A stretch of DNA of 16,150 nt. Source: JAYZAP01 sp964645285 (GTDB lineage: Bacteria; Pseudomonadota; Alphaproteobacteria; JAAXGF01). The stretch covers positions 1-16,150 of the forward strand of contig CAZYDR010000085.1 of assembly GCA_964645285.1 (NCBI GenBank). The letters are read 5' to 3'. This document shows, piece by piece, positions 9,914 to 16,150 of this stretch; within the stretch, counting starts at the first letter, position 1, and every line of letters begins with the position of its first letter. The position numbers were made by a program, and so were the translations under genes. The notes below the pieces were generated by a model. The model had not been told where the DNA came from. It worked only from the letters and a program-made list of their open reading frames with translations, and did no database searches.

Positions 9914-10579
9914 ATGAAGTTTTTTGTCGATACGGCCGATGTCGGGGAAATTCGCGAACTTGCCGCCACCGGTCTGCTTGACGGGGTGACCACCAATCCG
10001 TCCCTGGTGGCCAAGACCGGACGCGACTTCTTCGAGGTGCTGGCGGAAATTTGCGGCCTGGTGCCGGGGCCGGTCAGCGCCGAGGTCGCCGCCACCGACG
10101 TGGACGGAATGCTGGCCGAGGCCCAGCGGCTTATCGCCGTGGCCGACAACATCACCATCAAGGTGCCGCTCACCTGGGATGGCCTCAAGGCCTGCCGGGC
10201 CCTTAGCCAGGACGGCACCATGGTCAACGTCACCCTGTGCTTCTCCGCCGCCCAGGCGATCCTGGCGGCCAAGGCGGGGGCGGCGTTTATTTCGCCGTTC
10301 GTCGGCCGTCTCGACGACATCGGTCAGGACGGCATGACGCTGATCGCCGATATCCGCCAGATCTACGACAACTACAGTACCGACTTTAATACCGAGATTC
10401 TGGTCGCCTCGATCCGCCATCCCATGCATGTGATCGAGTCCGCCAAGATCGGCGCCGATGTCTGCACCGTACCGCCCAAGGTGCTGCACCAACTTGCTGG
10501 CCACCCATTGACCGACAAGGGCCTTGCCGCCTTTCTCGCCGATTGGGAGAAGACCGGCCAGAACATCGTCAAGGGCTAG
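9914..10579 (+). CDS. tal: Transaldolase of the small FSA/TalC type
   Basis: This class I aldolase-fold enzyme moves a dihydroxyacetone unit between sugar phosphates in the non-oxidative pentose phosphate pathway. The 221-residue length is that of the small single-domain subfamily shared by fructose-6-phosphate aldolase and TalC-type transaldolases. Visible motifs are MKFFVDTADVGEIRE at the start, GVTTNPSL at 24-31, ITIKVPLT with the Schiff-base Lys at K83, VNVTLCFSAAQA at 104-115, and SPFVGRLDDIGQDG from 127. The residue at the position of FsaA Tyr131 is F129; in this family Phe goes with transaldolase and Tyr with F6P aldolase activity, so transaldolase is preferred. Cytoplasmic. It is first in a four-gene rightward run; the next gene starts 6 bases after its stop if GTG is used. 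Confidence 0.92.
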   Translation: MKFFVDTADVGEIRELAATGLLDGVTTNPSLVAKTGRDFFEVLAEICGLVPGPVSAEVAATDVDGMLAEAQRLIAVADNITIKVPLTWDGLKACRALSQDGTMVNVTLCFSAAQAILAAKAGAAFISPFVGRLDDIGQDGMTLIADIRQIYDNYSTDFNTEILVASIRHPMHVIESAKIGADVCTVPPKVLHQLAGHPLTDKGLAAFLADWEKTGQNIVKG

Positions 10580-10584
10580 GGCCG

Positions 10585-11310
10585 GTGGCGTCGTCTCCCG
10601 ACAACACGGCGCGCGACCGTGTCTCGATTATCGGAGATGGCCAAATCGCTGATTATCTCCGTCGCCATCCCGACTTCCTGCGACGTCATCCCGAGCTGCT
10701 GACGGTGCTGGCGCCGCCGTCGCGGGACGACGGCAACGGCGTGGTCGACATGCAGAGCTTCATGATCGAGCGGCTGCACGCCGAAGTCGAAGGCCTGACC
10801 GGGCGCCACCATGATCTGCTCGATGCCGGGCGCAAGACCCTGAACCATCAGGGTCAGGTCCACGAGGCGGTCACCGCGCTGTTGAGTGCCACCACCCTGG
10901 AACATCTCATCGAGGTCATCACCAGCGACTTGCCGCGCCTGCTTAACGTCGATGTGGTGGCGTTGTGTGTCGAGGATCGCGGCGATGCGGGCCGGCGCTG
11001 TGGCCCCAACGGTATCACCTGCCTCGACTGCGGCGCGATTGACCATGTGCTTGGCGCCGGGCGTGACCTTCAAACTGGTGACGCCCCTGGCCTGACCGAT
11101 GACGAACGCATCTTCGGCGCCGGCACCGGGCTGGTGCGGTCGGCGGCGCTGGTCCGCCTGAGCCTGGGTGGCAACGCGCCAGGGGCGCTTCTCGCTCTGG
11201 GCTCGCGGCGGGCCGAGCGCTTTCCCTCGGGCCAGGGCGGCGAGCCGTTGGGCTTCCTCGCCCGGGTACTTGAACATTGTTTGCGGGCATGGCTGGGCCT
11301 GCCGACCTGA
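10585..11310 (+). CDS. DUF484 family protein, linked to xerC
   Basis: The 241-residue product matches the DUF484 pattern: an N-terminal QIADYLRRHPDFLRRHPELL segment, then MQSFMIERLHAEVEGL, then a region expected to fold like a GAF domain. Function is unknown; the family is often found beside xerC, as here. The GTG at 10585 follows the transaldolase stop by 5 bases, with AAGGG upstream. An in-frame ATG at 10543 would add 14 residues unlike the family and overlap the transaldolase gene by 37 bases, so GTG is preferred. Four cysteines at 128, 139, 146 and 149 form a C-x10-C-x6-C-x2-C cluster that I do not recall as a family feature. Its end overlaps the start of xerC. There is no signal peptide or membrane segment. 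Confidence 0.85.
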   Translation: MASSPDNTARDRVSIIGDGQIADYLRRHPDFLRRHPELLTVLAPPSRDDGNGVVDMQSFMIERLHAEVEGLTGRHHDLLDAGRKTLNHQGQVHEAVTALLSATTLEHLIEVITSDLPRLLNVDVVALCVEDRGDAGRRCGPNGITCLDCGAIDHVLGAGRDLQTGDAPGLTDDERIFGAGTGLVRSAALVRLSLGGNAPGALLALGSRRAERFPSGQGGEPLGFLARVLEHCLRAWLGLPT

Positions 11311-12269
11311 TCGAGACCCCCCGGGTCCATTTCGCCGCCGCCGCCCCGGTGGTCGAGGCGGCGCGGCGCTGGCAGCACTGGCTGGCGGTGGAGCGCCGGG
11401 CTTCGCAGAACACCCTCGACGCCTATTCCCGTGATCTCGCCGCGTTCCTTGCGTTCATCACCGGCCATTTGGGCGGCGAGCCGGGGCTTGAGGAACTCGC
11501 AAATCTTCGGGTAGCGGACTTCCGCGCATGGTTGGCCCACAGAATTATGAAGGGCATCGGGCAGCGTTCGAATTCGCGGGCGCTATCGTCGGTGCGGTCA
11601 TTCTTCAAACGGCTCGATCATGAGGACCTTTGTCACAATCCTGCCTTGGCGTTGCTCCAGACGCCGAGAGCCAAGCCGGCGGGCCCCCGGCCCCTATCTC
11701 ATGACCAAGCGCGCGCAGTGATTGATACGGTCGGTTCACTCGCCGAGACCGAATGGGTTTCCAAGCGCGATACGGCTTTGGTCGCACTCCTGTATGGAGC
11801 GGGCCTGCGGATTGGCGAAGCATTGGGTTTGAACCACCGTGACCTTCCCGCCGGTGACGATCGTGCGGACGCATCGTTGTTGATTACGGGTAAGGGCGGA
11901 AAACAGAGAATGGTGCCGCTGTTGTCCGTAGTTCGCATCGCCATTGATGAATATCTCGCCGTTTGCCCTCACACCGCCGAGCCCGGAGATCCGATGTTCG
12001 TTGGCGTGCGAGGGGGGCGTCTCAACCCACGTATCATTCAAGGGACATTGCAAACGCTACGCGGCGCACTGGGACTGCCTGCCAATGCGACCCCGCATGC
12101 CCTGCGCCACAGTTTTGCGACCCATATGCTGGCCGGCGGGGCAAAGATGCGCGACATCCAGGAACTGCTCGGCCACGCCTCCCTGTCGACTACCCAGCAA
12201 TATACTGAGGTCGATGCCGAGCGCCTGCTGGAGAGCTACGACGCCGCGCACCCGAGAGCACGAGGGTAA
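11289..12269 (+). CDS. xerC: Tyrosine recombinase XerC
   Basis: XerC acts with XerD at the dif site to resolve chromosome dimers before cell division. The 326-residue product from the ATG at 11289 has the N-terminal SAM-like core-binding domain (WQHWLAVERRASQNTLDAYSRDL, about 28-50) and a C-terminal catalytic domain. All active-site residues are visible: R174 in YGAGLRIGEALGL, the beta-hairpin Lys K202 in GKGGKQR, H270 and R273 in HALRHSFATHML, H296 in LLGHASLSTTQQYT, and the nucleophile Y305. The TTG at 11277 is a possible but less likely start; the ATG overlaps DUF484 by 22 bases. The central part of the gene is visibly lower in GC than its ends. Call as housekeeping XerC rather than a phage integrase rests on length, close motif match and neighbours. 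Confidence 0.93.
   Translation: MAGPADLIETPRVHFAAAAPVVEAARRWQHWLAVERRASQNTLDAYSRDLAAFLAFITGHLGGEPGLEELANLRVADFRAWLAHRIMKGIGQRSNSRALSSVRSFFKRLDHEDLCHNPALALLQTPRAKPAGPRPLSHDQARAVIDTVGSLAETEWVSKRDTALVALLYGAGLRIGEALGLNHRDLPAGDDRADASLLITGKGGKQRMVPLLSVVRIAIDEYLAVCPHTAEPGDPMFVGVRGGRLNPRIIQGTLQTLRGALGLPANATPHALRHSFATHMLAGGAKMRDIQELLGHASLSTTQQYTEVDAERLLESYDAAHPRARG
12262..12266 (+). promoter_or_regulatory. Ribosome-binding site of the HCCA-isomerase-like gene, inside xerC
   Basis: GAGGG ends just before the xerC stop and 5 bases before the next ATG, supporting translation coupled to xerC. Confidence 0.6.
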
Positions 12270-12271
12270 AG

Positions 12272-12871
12272 ATGGGCAAGACCGTCGAATTCTTTTACGG
12301 CATTGGTAGTCGTTATTCCTACCTCGCCGCTACCCGTATCGCGGCGTTGGAGGCTGAGACCGGCTGCACGGATAAATGGCGGCCGATCCACAGTGCCGAT
12401 TTGATTGTCGCAAACGGGGCGGACCCGTTCGATGGCGGTGAGGTCTCGGGCCAGTACGGCTGGCCCTATCGTCGTCATGATGCGGAGAACTGGGCGGAAT
12501 ATTACGGCGTGCCCTACCTGGAGCCGGACTTCGATGACTACGACTCGCGGGAACTGGCGAGGGCCTGTGGCGCCGCCGACCGGTTGGGCGCCATTGCACC
12601 TTTCAGCATCGGCGTGTTCCGAGCGGTGTTTGTCGATGGCGGCAGGATTGACCGGGCACGGCTGGTGGCCATAGCCGAGGCGGCGGAACTCGATACCGGC
12701 GCGTTCAATCAGGCCCTGGACGATTCCACCATCGACGACGAAATGGCCGCCACCGTGGCCGAGGCCCACCGGCGCGGCGCTTTCGGCGTACCGACCTTCT
12801 TTGTTGGCGAGTACATGTTCTGGGGCAACGACCGCATGGTTCTGCTGCGCCACTTCCTGTTGAAGGACTAA
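12272..12871 (+). CDS. 2-hydroxychromene-2-carboxylate isomerase / kappa-class GST-like, DsbA-fold protein
   Basis: The family uses glutathione in a thioredoxin-like fold; the named member isomerises hydroxychromene carboxylate in naphthalene breakdown, but many homologues have unknown substrates. The 199-residue product starts VEFFYGIGSRYSYLA, with S13 at the position of the glutathione-binding Ser. It has a helical insert and then GAFGVPTFFVGEYMFWGNDRM, with the cis-Pro P174 typical of the fold. There is no signal peptide and no CxxC, so it is not a periplasmic DsbA. The ATG is 2 bases after the xerC stop, with GAGGG inside the end of xerC as ribosome site, so it is probably in one transcript with xerC. 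No aromatic-degradation genes are nearby, which argues against a naphthalene role. It overlaps the convergent MFS gene by 4 bases. Confidence 0.85.
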   Translation: MGKTVEFFYGIGSRYSYLAATRIAALEAETGCTDKWRPIHSADLIVANGADPFDGGEVSGQYGWPYRRHDAENWAEYYGVPYLEPDFDDYDSRELARACGAADRLGAIAPFSIGVFRAVFVDGGRIDRARLVAIAEAAELDTGAFNQALDDSTIDDEMAATVAEAHRRGAFGVPTFFVGEYMFWGNDRMVLLRHFLLKD

Positions 12872-14070
12872 CCCTCCGACCGGCGGTTGGCCATGGCGGC
12901 AAGCAGGATCGGGCCGGTGAGGACGCCGAGGCCGAGAGCGCCGAAGGCCAGGCCCCAGCCGAGCAGCCGGTCGTTGCCAACGATGTCGAGGACCACGCCG
13001 AAGGCCAGGGGTCCGAGGAAGGCGCCCGTAAAGCCGAGAAAGGAATGCACCGCCATGACCGCGCCACGACCATTGACCGGCGCAGCGCGCACGGCGCCGG
13101 CGGTGATGGCCGATGAATCCGCCGAGATGAAAATGCTGTAGACCGCTGCCAGGGCGATGACCAAGGGGAATGGCAGCACCGCCGAGAAACCGAATATGGC
13201 GGCGAGGAAGGCCGAGGTGGTCATCACCGCGGTGACCACCCGGCGGCGGCCGAAGCTCACCGCCAGCTCACCGCCGATGATGCTCGCCGGGGTTGCCAGC
13301 AGCACCAGCACGGCGGCAATGGCGGTGACGTTCCAATGGCTGGGGTCCGGATTGAATCCCTGGCTGAAAACCAGGAAGGCAACCAGCCAGCCGCGAAAGC
13401 CGAACAGTTCCCAGTTGTGGGCGGTGTAGGCCAGGATGTAGCCCATGGCCTCGCGGTTGCGGAACACCGGGCGGAAATCGAGCAGGTGATGTTCCGGTGC
13501 TTCAAGGACCGTGCCGGGCCGCACGGCCAGGGCCCAGCCGGCGAGGACCATGGCCAAGGGCGCGCAAATTGCCGCCACGCCGAATGCCCATTGCCACGAC
13601 GACATGGCGGCGACTTCGCCGGCGATGAAGAAGGAGACGCTGGCGCCGATGCCGAAGCTCGACGTGTAGAAGGCCACGGCACGGGGCTGGGCGGCGTCGC
13701 CGACCCGGTCGGTCAGCGCCTTGAGGCCGGGCATGTAGGTGCCGGCCAGGGCGACACCGGCCAGGGTGCGAAACACCATGGCGCTCCAGAAACCCTCGGC
13801 CCACAGGGCGAAGCCGACCATACAGAGGCCGCCAAGCGCGGTGCTGAGCAGGTATATCCGGCGCGTATCAACCCGGTCGGTGAGGCTGACCAGGACCGGC
13901 ACCCCCAGAACCAAGCCGAAGAAGAAAATGCCGGTAATCCAGCCGGCCGCGGAATTACTCAAGGACCAGGCGACCTGCATCTCGGGTAACAGGGCCGAGA
14001 ACATGGAAATGCCGAGCATGCCGAGAACCTCGGCGATGCACATCAGCAGAATCAGTGTGCGGTCCGACAC
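12868..14070 (-). CDS. Major facilitator superfamily (MFS) transporter
   Basis: A 400-residue, strongly hydrophobic inner-membrane protein with about 12 predicted helices in two halves. The loop after helix 2 has DRVDTRR, a form of the MFS motif A, and SFGRRR lies at the matching place in the second half. A hydrophilic central segment (about residues 185-205) separates the halves. It resembles drug or sugar efflux-type MFS proteins, but the substrate cannot be told. The start is GTG at 14068-14070; the only in-frame codons between it and the lpdA stop include no better start. The ribosome site is weak. The 27-base gap after lpdA on the same strand suggests read-through transcription from the dehydrogenase genes, although there is no functional link. 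Its stop overlaps the convergent HCCA-isomerase-like gene. Confidence 0.88.
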   Translation of the reverse strand: MSDRTLILLMCIAEVLGMLGISMFSALLPEMQVAWSLSNSAAGWITGIFFFGLVLGVPVLVSLTDRVDTRRIYLLSTALGGLCMVGFALWAEGFWSAMVFRTLAGVALAGTYMPGLKALTDRVGDAAQPRAVAFYTSSFGIGASVSFFIAGEVAAMSSWQWAFGVAAICAPLAMVLAGWALAVRPGTVLEAPEHHLLDFRPVFRNREAMGYILAYTAHNWELFGFRGWLVAFLVFSQGFNPDPSHWNVTAIAAVLVLLATPASIIGGELAVSFGRRRVVTAVMTTSAFLAAIFGFSAVLPFPLVIALAAVYSIFISADSSAITAGAVRAAPVNGRGAVMAVHSFLGFTGAFLGPLAFGVVLDIVGNDRLLGWGLAFGALGLGVLTGPILLAAMANRRSEG

Positions 14071-14097
14071 CGGGGCTATTCGAGCCGACTCACCGCG

Positions 14098-15498
14098 TTA
14101 GATGTGAATGGTCCGGCCATCAACCGCCAGAGCCGCCTCGCGCACCGCTTCCGACAGCGACGGGTGGGCGTGGCAGGTGCGGGCGATGTCTTCGGCCGAG
14201 GCGCCGAACTCCATGGCGAGCACGGCTTCGGCGATCATCTCGCCGGCGTCGGCGCTGACGATATGGACACCCAGCACACGGTCGTCGCCGGCGTCGGCGA
14301 GGATCTTCACAAAGCCGTCGGTCTGGTCATTGGCGCGGCCCCGGCTGTTGGCCATGAAGGGGAATTTGCCGACCTTGTAGTCGACACCGGCGGCCTTGAG
14401 TTCGTCCTCGGTCTTGCCTACGGAGGCTGCTTCGGGCGCGGTGTAGACCACGCCGGGGATGGTGTCGTAATTCACGTGGCCCGACTGGCCAGCGATAATT
14501 TCCGCTACCGCCATGCCCTCGTCCTCGGCCTTGTGGGCGAGCATGGGACCGGCGATGACATCGCCGATGGCGAAGATGTTATCGACGCTGCTGCGGAACT
14601 GATTGTCGGTCATGACCCGGTCGAACTCGTCGAGGACCACGCCGATGGGCTCAAGGCCAAGTCCCTCCGTATTGGCGCGCCGTCCGATTGCGACCAGCAC
14701 CATGTCGGCATCCAGTGTCTCGGCGTCACCGCCGGCGGCGGGCTCGACGGTAAGCTTGACGCCCTTGGCCGAACTTAACGCGCCGGTCACCTTGGTCTTA
14801 AGCTTGAAGCTAAAGCCCTGCTTGCCGAGGATGCGTTTGAAGTGCTTGGAGATTTCACTGTCCATGGTCGGCAACAGGCGGTCGAGGAATTCGATCACGG
14901 TGACCTCGGCGCCAAGGCGGCGCCAGACCGAGCCCAGCTCGAGGCCGATAACGCCGCCGCCGATGACTACGAAATGCTTGGGCACCTTGGCCAGGGCCAG
15001 GGCGCCGGTCGAGGTGACGATGCGCTTCTCGTCGATGTCGACGCCAGGAAGCGGCGTCGATTCCGAGCCGGTGGCGATGATGATATTGGCGGCTTGCAAG
15101 ACCCGGCCATCGCCCTCGATGGTGACTTCACGTTTGCCGGTGATGCGGCCGCTACCCTTGACGAATTCGACCTTGTTTTTCTTGAACAGGTGCTCGATGC
15201 CCTTGGTCAGGTCGGTGACCACGCTGTCCTTGCGTTTCATCATGGCCGCCAGGTCGAGTTTGACGCCGCTGACCTTGACGCCATGGGCGGCGAGGTCGTG
15301 GCTCGCCATTTCGAACAGTTCGGAATCGTGGAGCAGGGCCTTCGACGGGATGCAGCCGACCGTTAGGCAGGTGCCGCCCAAAGCGCCGCGACGCTCGACG
15401 CAGGCGACCGACAGGCCGAGCTGGGCGGCGCGAATGGCGGCAACGTAGCCGCCAGGCCCGCCGCCGATGACGACAACGTCGAAGCTGTCTTTGGTCAT
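14098..15498 (-). CDS. lpdA: Dihydrolipoyl dehydrogenase (E3)
   Basis: This flavoenzyme reoxidises the dihydrolipoyl group of E2 and passes electrons to NAD. The 466-residue product has the FAD-binding GGGPGGY at 12-18, the redox disulfide C44/C49 in GGTCLTVGCIPSKALL, the NAD-binding GGGVIGLELG from 180, the second FAD motif IFAIGDV followed by GPMLAHKAEDEG, and the C-terminal interface motif HAHPSLSE with the catalytic pair H445/E450. One small deviation is Thr at 46 where Asn is usual in this motif. Its place 46 bases after odhB marks it as the E3 of the 2-oxoglutarate dehydrogenase complex, though it may serve others. AGAGGA lies 6 bases before the ATG. Cytoplasmic homodimer. Confidence 0.97.
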   Translation of the reverse strand: MTKDSFDVVVIGGGPGGYVAAIRAAQLGLSVACVERRGALGGTCLTVGCIPSKALLHDSELFEMASHDLAAHGVKVSGVKLDLAAMMKRKDSVVTDLTKGIEHLFKKNKVEFVKGSGRITGKREVTIEGDGRVLQAANIIIATGSESTPLPGVDIDEKRIVTSTGALALAKVPKHFVVIGGGVIGLELGSVWRRLGAEVTVIEFLDRLLPTMDSEISKHFKRILGKQGFSFKLKTKVTGALSSAKGVKLTVEPAAGGDAETLDADMVLVAIGRRANTEGLGLEPIGVVLDEFDRVMTDNQFRSSVDNIFAIGDVIAGPMLAHKAEDEGMAVAEIIAGQSGHVNYDTIPGVVYTAPEAASVGKTEDELKAAGVDYKVGKFPFMANSRGRANDQTDGFVKILADAGDDRVLGVHIVSADAGEMIAEAVLAMEFGASAEDIARTCHAHPSLSEAVREAALAVDGRTIHI

Positions 15499-15504
15499 GG
15501 CTAT

Positions 15505-15510
15505 TCCTCT
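15505..15510 (-). promoter_or_regulatory. Ribosome-binding site of lpdA
   Basis: AGAGGA on the minus strand, 6 bases before the lpdA ATG, in the 46-base gap after odhB. No promoter-like or terminator-like element is seen in that gap, so lpdA is probably transcribed from upstream of odhB. Confidence 0.65.
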
Positions 15511-15544
15511 CGGCCCTTGCTAGGCCGTTTGTTATTCGTTGAAA

Positions 15545-16150
15545 CTAGATTTCGAGCAGCAAGCGTTCCGGGTTTTCGATGCATTCCTTGATGCGCACCA
15601 GGAAGGTCACAGCCTCGCGGCCGTCGATGATGCGGTGGTCGTAGCTCAACGCCAGATACATCATGGGCCGGGCGACGATGTTATCGCCCGCCATGACCAT
15701 AGGCCGCTTCTGGATCTTGTGCATGCCGAGGATCGCCGACTGCGGCGGATTGAGGATCGGCGTCGACAGCAGCGAGCCGTAAATGCCGCCGTTGGAAATG
15801 GTGAAGGTGCCGCCCATGAGGTCTTTGAGGGCGAGCTTGCCGTCCCGCGCCTTGACGGCCAGGTTGGTAATATTTTGCTCGATGCCGGCCAGGCTTAAGC
15901 GGTCAGCATCGCGCACCACGGGCACCACCAGACCCTGGGGCGAGCCCACGGCGACACCGATGTCGTAGTAGTTCTTGTAGACCATGTCGCCGCCGTCGAT
16001 CTCGCCGTTGACCGCGGGTATCTCCTTGAGCGCGGTGATGGCCGCGCGCACGAATAGCGACATAAAGCCAAGGCGCACCCCGTGCTTCTTCTCGAAGGCT
16101 TCCTGGTATTGCTTGCGCAGGGCCATGGCGTTGGTCATGTCCACCTCGTT
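15545..16150 (-). CDS. odhB: 2-oxoglutarate dehydrogenase E2 (dihydrolipoyl succinyltransferase), C-terminal part
   Basis: E2 transfers the succinyl group from its lipoyl arm to CoA in the TCA cycle. Only the last 202 codons are in the window; the lipoyl and E3-binding domains lie beyond its end. The visible catalytic domain reads NEVDMTNAMALRKQYQEAFE, then VRLGFMSLFVRAA, NGEIDGGDMVYKNYYDIGVA, GLVVPVVRDADRLSLAGIE and the active-site DHRIIDGREA with the catalytic His and Asp, ending ENPERLLLEI. The NEVDMTN and DIGVAVGSPQGLVVPVVR wording is that of the succinyltransferase rather than the pyruvate dehydrogenase E2. An internal GTG in the frame near the edge is not a true start. It is followed by lpdA, and sucA would be expected upstream of it. 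Confidence 0.95.
   Translation of the reverse strand, partial: NEVDMTNAMALRKQYQEAFEKKHGVRLGFMSLFVRAAITALKEIPAVNGEIDGGDMVYKNYYDIGVAVGSPQGLVVPVVRDADRLSLAGIEQNITNLAVKARDGKLALKDLMGGTFTISNGGIYGSLLSTPILNPPQSAILGMHKIQKRPMVMAGDNIVARPMMYLALSYDHRIIDGREAVTFLVRIKECIENPERLLLEI

Noticed and set aside
6619..9917. Several open frames of 170-294 codons on the plus strand opposite the M28 and priA genes
   Set aside because: They have no family resemblance and lie opposite well-supported genes with intact motifs.
11289..12269. Tyrosine recombinase as a sign of an integrated mobile element
   Set aside because: Length, motifs and position next to DUF484 and near priA fit chromosomal XerC; no att repeats, tRNA or phage genes are seen.

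Overview
The window is a GC-rich stretch of bacterial chromosome carrying housekeeping and accessory genes. Gene content and protein style point to an alphaproteobacterium, probably of Rhodospirillales type. The evidence is an F1 operon in the order atpH-atpA-atpG-atpD with no F0 genes attached, an odhB-lpdA pair, and a priA / transaldolase / DUF484 / xerC block. No rRNA, tRNA, CRISPR array, insertion sequence or phage gene was seen. Coding density is very high; the largest gap is about 220 bases.

Layout. (1) Positions 1-3589, minus strand: the F1 part of ATP synthase, atpH (delta), atpA (alpha), atpG (gamma) and the first 181 codons of atpD (beta), tightly spaced as one operon. (2) 3590-3810: the only sizeable intergenic region, between divergent genes; it holds the atp operon leader with a Fur-box-like AT-rich inverted repeat. 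(3) 3811-5832, plus: a TPR protein with a GT41 (O-GlcNAc transferase, SPINDLY-like) catalytic domain. (4) 5821-7599, minus: an M28-type zinc peptidase homologue with a PA-type insert, in which the usual catalytic-base Glu is a His. (5) 7644-9848, minus: priA, the replication restart helicase. (6) 9914-12871, plus: a compact four-gene run of transaldolase (FSA/TalC type), a DUF484 protein, xerC and an HCCA-isomerase/kappa-GST-like protein, with overlaps or gaps of a few bases. (7) 12868-16150, minus: the 3' part of odhB (2-oxoglutarate dehydrogenase E2), lpdA (E3) and an MFS transporter, in transcription order odhB, lpdA, MFS.

How the genes work together. The 2-oxoglutarate dehydrogenase E2 and E3 generate NADH, and the F1 subunits form the catalytic head of ATP synthase; together they are central energy metabolism. 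PriA (fork restart) and XerC (chromosome dimer resolution) are replication and segregation housekeeping. The transaldolase belongs to the pentose phosphate pathway. The GT41 protein and the M28 homologue sit between priA and atpH, which I recall as close neighbours in many alphaproteobacteria, so these two look like lineage-specific additions. I found no clear new multi-gene system. The most unusual items are the M28 active-site substitution, the GT41 glycosyltransferase with no visible acceptor, a cysteine cluster in the DUF484 protein, the palindrome in the atp leader and a composition dip inside xerC.
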